NCBI GenBank assembly: GCA_947461995.1
Contig: CANHNH010000002.1
Location: 1-46,620 of the forward strand
Direction: 5' to 3'
Length of the DNA stretch: 46,620 nucleotides
Source: Candidatus Nanopelagicaceae bacterium
GTDB lineage: Bacteria > Actinomycetota > Actinomycetes > Nanopelagicales > Nanopelagicaceae
Made by a program: the position numbers and the translations under genes. Each line of letters starts with the position of its first letter. Within the stretch, counting starts at the first letter, position 1. Below, one piece after another: positions 40,510-46,620 of the stretch. The notes under the pieces were generated by a model. It was not told the DNA's origin, searched no databases, and was given only the letters and a program-made list of their open reading frames with translations.

Positions 40510-41417
40510 ACTATTTCGCTTCCATCTTTTCGCGTCGCAGTTAAACTTGCCACTGTTGTGATAGCCAAGGCGGTAATAATAAATCCTAAGCTCACTGCCA
40601 GCGGAACATGGGGAATATTAATTCCAGCCACATCATGAACTCCAACTGCGTGTAAAGCTTCAAATATCATTTTGAATCCGATGAATCCTAGAATTGCCGA
40701 TAAACCTAAAGAGAGATAAACCAAGCGTGCAATCAAACCTTGGAGTAAGAAGTACAGCTGGCGTAGACCCATGAGAGCAAAAATGTTTGTAGTGGCGACA
40801 ATGTATGGATCTTTAGTGATACCGAAAATCGCAGGAATTGAATCAAGCGCGAAGACCAGATCCGTTACTCCCAAAGAAATTAACGCAATTGTAAAAGTAC
40901 TTGCACCTTTGCTCTTGAGGTACGTTTCAACTCGGCTCTCTTTTACTTCATCTTCATGTCCACTTTCGCGCACGAGTTGAATTGCAGTAAAAATCAGGAA
41001 TGCACCGAAGATAAAAAACACGCTCTGAAAGCGAGAGATTATTGCTGCTCCTGCTGCGATAAAGCCACCACGTAATAACAAAGCAATGATAATTCCCAAA
41101 AGCAGAACCAGCTGTTGCTTTTCTTTTTCAATTTTAAGGCGTGAAAGTATGATGACGAATACAAAAATGTTATCTACTGAGAGCGCATATTCAGTGAGCC
41201 ACCCTGCAAAGAATTCAGGTCTGGCAGTAGGAGAGTCAACCCAGTTTGGCATCAAAATTCCAAATGCAATAGCTGCGCTGACGTAAACGACAGTCCATAT
41301 AGCAGACTCAGTAATGGTCGTCTCTTTATTGCGGCGCAGTATTGCCATGATCAAGTCAAAAGCAATAACCAGTGAAAGTATTCCGATTGTTGTGAGCCAA
41401 ACGGTTGTAGATTCCAA
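40506..41417 (-). CDS. TerC family integral membrane protein
   Basis: EFFAGWLTEYALSVDNIFVFVIIL and DLVFALDSIPAIFGITKDPYIV motifs. Confidence 0.93.
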   Translation of the reverse strand: MESTTVWLTTIGILSLVIAFDLIMAILRRNKETTITESAIWTVVYVSAAIAFGILMPNWVDSPTARPEFFAGWLTEYALSVDNIFVFVIILSRLKIEKEKQQLVLLLGIIIALLLRGGFIAAGAAIISRFQSVFFIFGAFLIFTAIQLVRESGHEDEVKESRVETYLKSKGASTFTIALISLGVTDLVFALDSIPAIFGITKDPYIVATTNIFALMGLRQLYFLLQGLIARLVYLSLGLSAILGFIGFKMIFEALHAVGVHDVAGINIPHVPLAVSLGFIITALAITTVASLTATRKDGSEIV

Positions 41418-41801
41418 TTACTTATCCTTTTTCTCTAGATCTTTTATCACGCGATGAATATCGGCTGAGATTACCTTAAGTTCTGCTAGTTCTTTATCCG
41501 CAAGAATTCGAGCCTCTTTAGCTAATTCAAATTCACCCAAGCTCGCTTCATGAGTCTCGTTGATAGTCTGTTCGAGTTTGGCTGAGTTAACACTCTGCCC
41601 AACCATAATTATTGAAAGTAAAACCAACTGTAGAAAAGTCTGGGCAATCCAAGAAACGATGATGAGAGTGTCCCCAGTTTTAATGGCATTGGGCAGAGAG
41701 GTCAAGGCAATGAGGGCAAACAGATAAGCGCACCACATAGTGGCAACCCCAGATGTTATTTTTTCGGCAATAAGATTGTTAAATGAATTAACTTTGCTCA
41801 T
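41418..41801 (-). CDS. Small conserved membrane protein
   Basis: ATMWCAYLFALIALTSLP...IVSWIAQTFLQLVLLSIIMVGQSV, two TM segments plus coiled coil. Confidence 0.65.
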   Translation of the reverse strand: MSKVNSFNNLIAEKITSGVATMWCAYLFALIALTSLPNAIKTGDTLIIVSWIAQTFLQLVLLSIIMVGQSVNSAKLEQTINETHEASLGEFELAKEARILADKELAELKVISADIHRVIKDLEKKDK

Positions 41802-42241
41802 GGCGCAAGAGTACGCCTTTTTTCATCCATTTTTGCTTCACCAGGTGGCGAAGGAAGAGAACCAAGAGCGGCAAGTGCTAAATCACGTAGGGCAACGGCT
41901 GAAATGCGTGCGTTCTTTAAAGTATTCATGATCATCATTTTTTCTTCAGCCGTTTTTGCATCGGCAAGCGCGTTGTATGCATCAGCAGTAGCTTTTTTTA
42001 TTGTGGCTTTGAAAGTCCTATTAATTTTTTCACGAGCCTCTTCACGAGCCTTCATTGCTTCTTCGTAAGAATCTTTTCCAAATTTTAATTTAACTTTGGA
42101 TTTCTTTACTTCCATTTTTGATGCCGGTTTGGTTTTGGAGCGGTCATCATCTGCAAGAGCTGGATGACTTGAAGATAAGAGGAGTGCGCTAATGATCACT
42201 GATGATATGCCGGCACGGCGCGCACTTGTTGCCATGGGCAA
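41798..42241 (-). CDS. Putative secreted charged alpha-helical protein
   Basis: N-terminal signal peptide ending near HPALADDD, then Lys/Glu/Ala-rich helical body. 4-nt overlap with the next gene. Confidence 0.55.
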   Translation of the reverse strand: MPMATSARRAGISSVIISALLLSSSHPALADDDRSKTKPASKMEVKKSKVKLKFGKDSYEEAMKAREEAREKINRTFKATIKKATADAYNALADAKTAEEKMMIMNTLKNARISAVALRDLALAALGSLPSPPGEAKMDEKRRTLAP

Positions 42242-42335
42242 AAGTGTAGGAGAAATTTATGTGAACCTCCTGTGAGATGCGCTGAAAACACTAAAAGTTA
42301 GACACAGATAACCAATGGTGTGCGAAGGTATAGCC

Positions 42336-43019
42336 ATGGCTCCTCAGATTATGGTTGTAGATGATGAAGCAGGCGTCCGTGATTTGGTGTGCGATGCCCT
42401 TCGAATTGCTGGTTTTGAAACAACTCAAGCAAACGATGGAATGTCTGCGCTCACGTTATTGCGTACCGAAAAACCTGATTTATTAATCATCGATATCAAT
42501 ATGCCTCTAATGGATGGATTCGATCTTGTCGAACGATTGCGTTCGCATAATGATTTGACTCCAGTGCTCATGCTTTCTGCAAGAAATGATCGAGCTGACA
42601 TCACTCGCGGACTTTCGCTAGGAGCCGATGACTACGTAACAAAACCATTTGGGCTAGAAGAATTATTACTTCGCGTTAAAGCTATTTTGCGCCGAACCTC
42701 TAAGGTGTCTGCAACGTTTGCCACGCTTTCTTGTGGGCCAATCACCCTTAATGATGAAACGCATCAAGTTACATTTAATTCAGATCTGGTCGAGCTATCT
42801 CCAACTGAGTTTCGTTTGCTCGCGATTCTGCTTGAAAATAAAGGACGGGTTCTCAGCAAATCTGTTCTCTTAGATGACGTATGGGGAATAACCTTCGAAT
42901 CCGAAACAAGCGTTGTTGACACATATATTTCATATCTGCGTAAGAAGTTGCACCGTGACGGATTTGAAGGAATTAAGACGATTCGCGGAGTAGGTTTTCA
43001 AATATTGGAACCAAAATAA
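42336..43019 (+). CDS. OmpR/PhoB family response regulator
   Basis: VVDDEAGVRDLV, IIDINMPLMDGFDL, KPFGLEELLLRV, C-terminal winged helix. Start MAPQIM at 42336 preferred. Confidence 0.95.
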   Translation: MAPQIMVVDDEAGVRDLVCDALRIAGFETTQANDGMSALTLLRTEKPDLLIIDINMPLMDGFDLVERLRSHNDLTPVLMLSARNDRADITRGLSLGADDYVTKPFGLEELLLRVKAILRRTSKVSATFATLSCGPITLNDETHQVTFNSDLVELSPTEFRLLAILLENKGRVLSKSVLLDDVWGITFESETSVVDTYISYLRKKLHRDGFEGIKTIRGVGFQILEPK

Positions 43020-43022
43020 ATA

Positions 43023-44234
43023 ATGAATCAACGTTTCCGAGTAACCTTTTTCTCAGTTCTCATCACAACGTTGGTATCTCTTGGAATCGGTGGGTTTGCT
43101 CTACAGGATTCTCACAATGCAGCGATTCGCCAAGTAGATTCTCGATTGAATTTTGTAATTCAATCAACTCTTCAAAATAATCAAGATTTATTAAATGCTG
43201 CGCTGTTTGCACTTGATTCTGGAAGAATTGATGCAACGGTTGTTCTCGTCACACCTCGTAGAGAACAAATTGTGATTACCGAAGCCTCGCAACGATTTGT
43301 ATTGGACACGTCACCGCAGAACATAAGCTCATCCATGAAACATGCAATTTCAATTCGTTCTGAAAATCCTTACCGTATGCGATCTATTCCGCTGCCAGAG
43401 GAAGAGTTTTTGGTGGTTGCAATCTCAACAGCTGATCTCGAAAGAGATTGGAAGCAAAATATCGCTCGCTTACTTGCGTTCTTATTCTTTGCAAACGTGC
43501 TTGCAATCGGCCTTTCATTCCTGCTCTTGCGTAATAATTCGCGCAAGCTAGAGCAACAATCTTTACTTCGTATGCAGCGCTTTCTCAGTGATGCAGCCCA
43601 TGAGTTGCGCACACCATTGACTGTCATCAAGGGCTATTCAGAGTTGTTAGGTGCGCATAAAATCGAAAGCAAGGAAGATCAAGACAAAGCTTTTGCTCGG
43701 GTTGATAATGAAGTTAAGCGCATGGAATCTCTGATTAGTGATTTACTCCTTACCGCAGAACTTAATGAAGCAACGCATCTTGATTTTGAAAAGTATGACT
43801 TGTCTGCATCTCTAAAAACTCACTTACGTGATTTCGAAATCCTCTCACCAGAACGTGCAATCGAATCCTCAATTGCTTCTGGAATTCACATCAAAGCATC
43901 CGGAGATCACTTGGATCGCATGATTCAAAATATTTTTTCAAATATTAGGCGCCACACACCGTCGGTGGCTCCAGTTTTAGTGGCGTTAAAGAGCAAAGGA
44001 AAAGATATTCAATTGCTTATCGAAGATGGCGGGCCAGGACTTCCTGAAGATGCGTACAAGAAAGCAAGTTATGAGTTTGAGCGTTTTGACCGTTCACGTT
44101 CACGCGATACAGGTGGCAGCGGACTTGGACTGAGCATTATTGCTGCCATCGTGAAAGAGCACTCTGGAAGCATTTCATTATCAAAAAGCTCACTTGGTGG
44201 TCTTGCAATTCACATCCAATTGCCAATTAAATAG
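43023..44234 (+). CDS. Sensor histidine kinase (HisKA/HATPase_c)
   Basis: DAAHELRTPLTVIKGYSELL H-box, GGPGLPED, GGSGLGLSI. Pairs with the upstream response regulator. Confidence 0.95.
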   Translation: MNQRFRVTFFSVLITTLVSLGIGGFALQDSHNAAIRQVDSRLNFVIQSTLQNNQDLLNAALFALDSGRIDATVVLVTPRREQIVITEASQRFVLDTSPQNISSSMKHAISIRSENPYRMRSIPLPEEEFLVVAISTADLERDWKQNIARLLAFLFFANVLAIGLSFLLLRNNSRKLEQQSLLRMQRFLSDAAHELRTPLTVIKGYSELLGAHKIESKEDQDKAFARVDNEVKRMESLISDLLLTAELNEATHLDFEKYDLSASLKTHLRDFEILSPERAIESSIASGIHIKASGDHLDRMIQNIFSNIRRHTPSVAPVLVALKSKGKDIQLLIEDGGPGLPEDAYKKASYEFERFDRSRSRDTGGSGLGLSIIAAIVKEHSGSISLSKSSLGGLAIHIQLPIK

Positions 44235-44250
44235 CCCTTACACTTGAGCA

Positions 44251-45408
44251 ATGTCGCTCGAGATTGCATTCGCTAAAGTTGCAGAACTAATTGTTGATCC
44301 GAACAATTTTGTACGCGCTGTTCTCTCAGGCCGCCGCAGAAACATGCAGACAGAGTACGAGCGCATCGATATTCGCCCCGTTCAACTAAAAGAGGGCATC
44401 AAATTGCAATTGGTTTTGACTGAATCTAAGCAGGACACGACAAAAAATATTGATTCTCAATTAGAAAAAATCCTTGAATTGCTCAATAGCGGCTATGCCA
44501 ATGTTTTAGTTGAATTCACAACCGGTTCGTATTCTCTTCGAATCACCAAAAAAGGCGAAGCACTGATTCACGAAGGTAAAGGTACATTTGAGCGAAACCT
44601 TGCTCATGACAGAGCCAAAGAAAGATTGTTAGAAGCCAGTGATCCTTTTCTAATTGAAGTTGGCATATCTGATCACAAAGGCAACATTAAACCTTCGATG
44701 CAGGATAAGTATCGCCAAGTGGAAGAGTTTTTGCGGATCCTCGAACCTGTTTTGTCAGAGAAGAAAAAGAAGATCTCTGTTGTTGATCTAGGTTGTGGAC
44801 ATGCGTACTTAACTTTTGCCGCGCACCAGTACTTACAGAAAAAGTGTATTGACGCGCACGTTATAGGAATTGATGTCCGCGAGGCATCCCGAGATAGAAA
44901 TAATGCAATCGCCAAAAAACTAGGAATCAGCGATTCAATAGAATTTCGAGCCGAAGAAATATCGGAGACAGCAATTAAATCAGCAGATATTGCAATTGCT
45001 TTGCATGCGTGTGATACAGCAACCGATGATGCAATTGCATGGGGAGTCCAACATAATGTTGAGCTTCTATTGATAGCTCCGTGCTGTCATCACGATCTAC
45101 AAGTACAGATGCAAGAAATCCCTGAACCATGGCCAATGGTGACTCGACACGGAATCATGCGCGAACGCCTCGGTGATTTACTTACTGATTCATTTCGAAC
45201 TCAGATTCTTAAATTACTTGGATATCGAGTCGATGCAATTGAATTTGTCGGAGGAGAACATACGCCTCGCAATTTAATGATCCGTGCTGTAAAAACAGGT
45301 GCGAAGGCAGAGCCAATAGAGATAGCCCGGTACAAAGAAATGCTCACGCAATGGAATGTGAACCCTGCCCTTGCTCAGCGCCTTGAAAAAGAATTAGACG
45401 AAATCTAG
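44251..45408 (+). CDS. Class I SAM-dependent methyltransferase (Methyltransf_32-like)
   Basis: SVVDLGCGHAYLTFAAHQYL and LLIAPCCHHDLQVQM motifs. Confidence 0.8.
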   Translation: MSLEIAFAKVAELIVDPNNFVRAVLSGRRRNMQTEYERIDIRPVQLKEGIKLQLVLTESKQDTTKNIDSQLEKILELLNSGYANVLVEFTTGSYSLRITKKGEALIHEGKGTFERNLAHDRAKERLLEASDPFLIEVGISDHKGNIKPSMQDKYRQVEEFLRILEPVLSEKKKKISVVDLGCGHAYLTFAAHQYLQKKCIDAHVIGIDVREASRDRNNAIAKKLGISDSIEFRAEEISETAIKSADIAIALHACDTATDDAIAWGVQHNVELLLIAPCCHHDLQVQMQEIPEPWPMVTRHGIMRERLGDLLTDSFRTQILKLLGYRVDAIEFVGGEHTPRNLMIRAVKTGAKAEPIEIARYKEMLTQWNVNPALAQRLEKELDEI

Positions 45409-45424
45409 ACCTGGCCACCATTAG

Positions 45425-46620
<1,196 letters not shown>

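Overview
The window is a compact, low-to-moderate GC actinobacterial chromosome segment. DUF3117, DUF3107, DUF3499, two WhiB proteins, an MshB-like deacetylase and an Rv3235-like protein support this. The gene density and the missing members of known synteny blocks suggest a streamlined lineage such as freshwater acI/Nanopelagicales; that placement is inference, not proven here. About 45 protein-coding genes and one tRNA-Arg(CCG) are supported. I see no CRISPR array, transposase, prophage, rRNA or toxin/defence island. Recognisable actinobacterial blocks are: pepA/O-MT/htrA/tatB/mrp; parA-like/DEAD helicase/DUF3107/TetR/moeZ; mshB/cysS/GNAT/fdxA/dapC; whiB2/GT2/DUF5719-like/DUF3499/manB/sahH; comF/secA/Rv3235-like; and SAF/CpaE-like/pdtaS-like/whiB1. 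No clearly new multi-gene system is evident. The observations most worth a second look are: dapC has no ATG/GTG/TTG start and appears to start at CTG; an operon-terminal ParA-like ATPase lacks the signature lysine; a near-palindrome sits on the -10 box of whiB1; the tRNA-Arg leader and trailer can pair to extend the acceptor stem by about 10 bp; the sahH leader has mutually exclusive pairings next to its Shine-Dalgarno; SahH lacks the usual C-terminal tail; and a SAF/CpaE-like pair has a degenerate P-loop and no pilus genes nearby.
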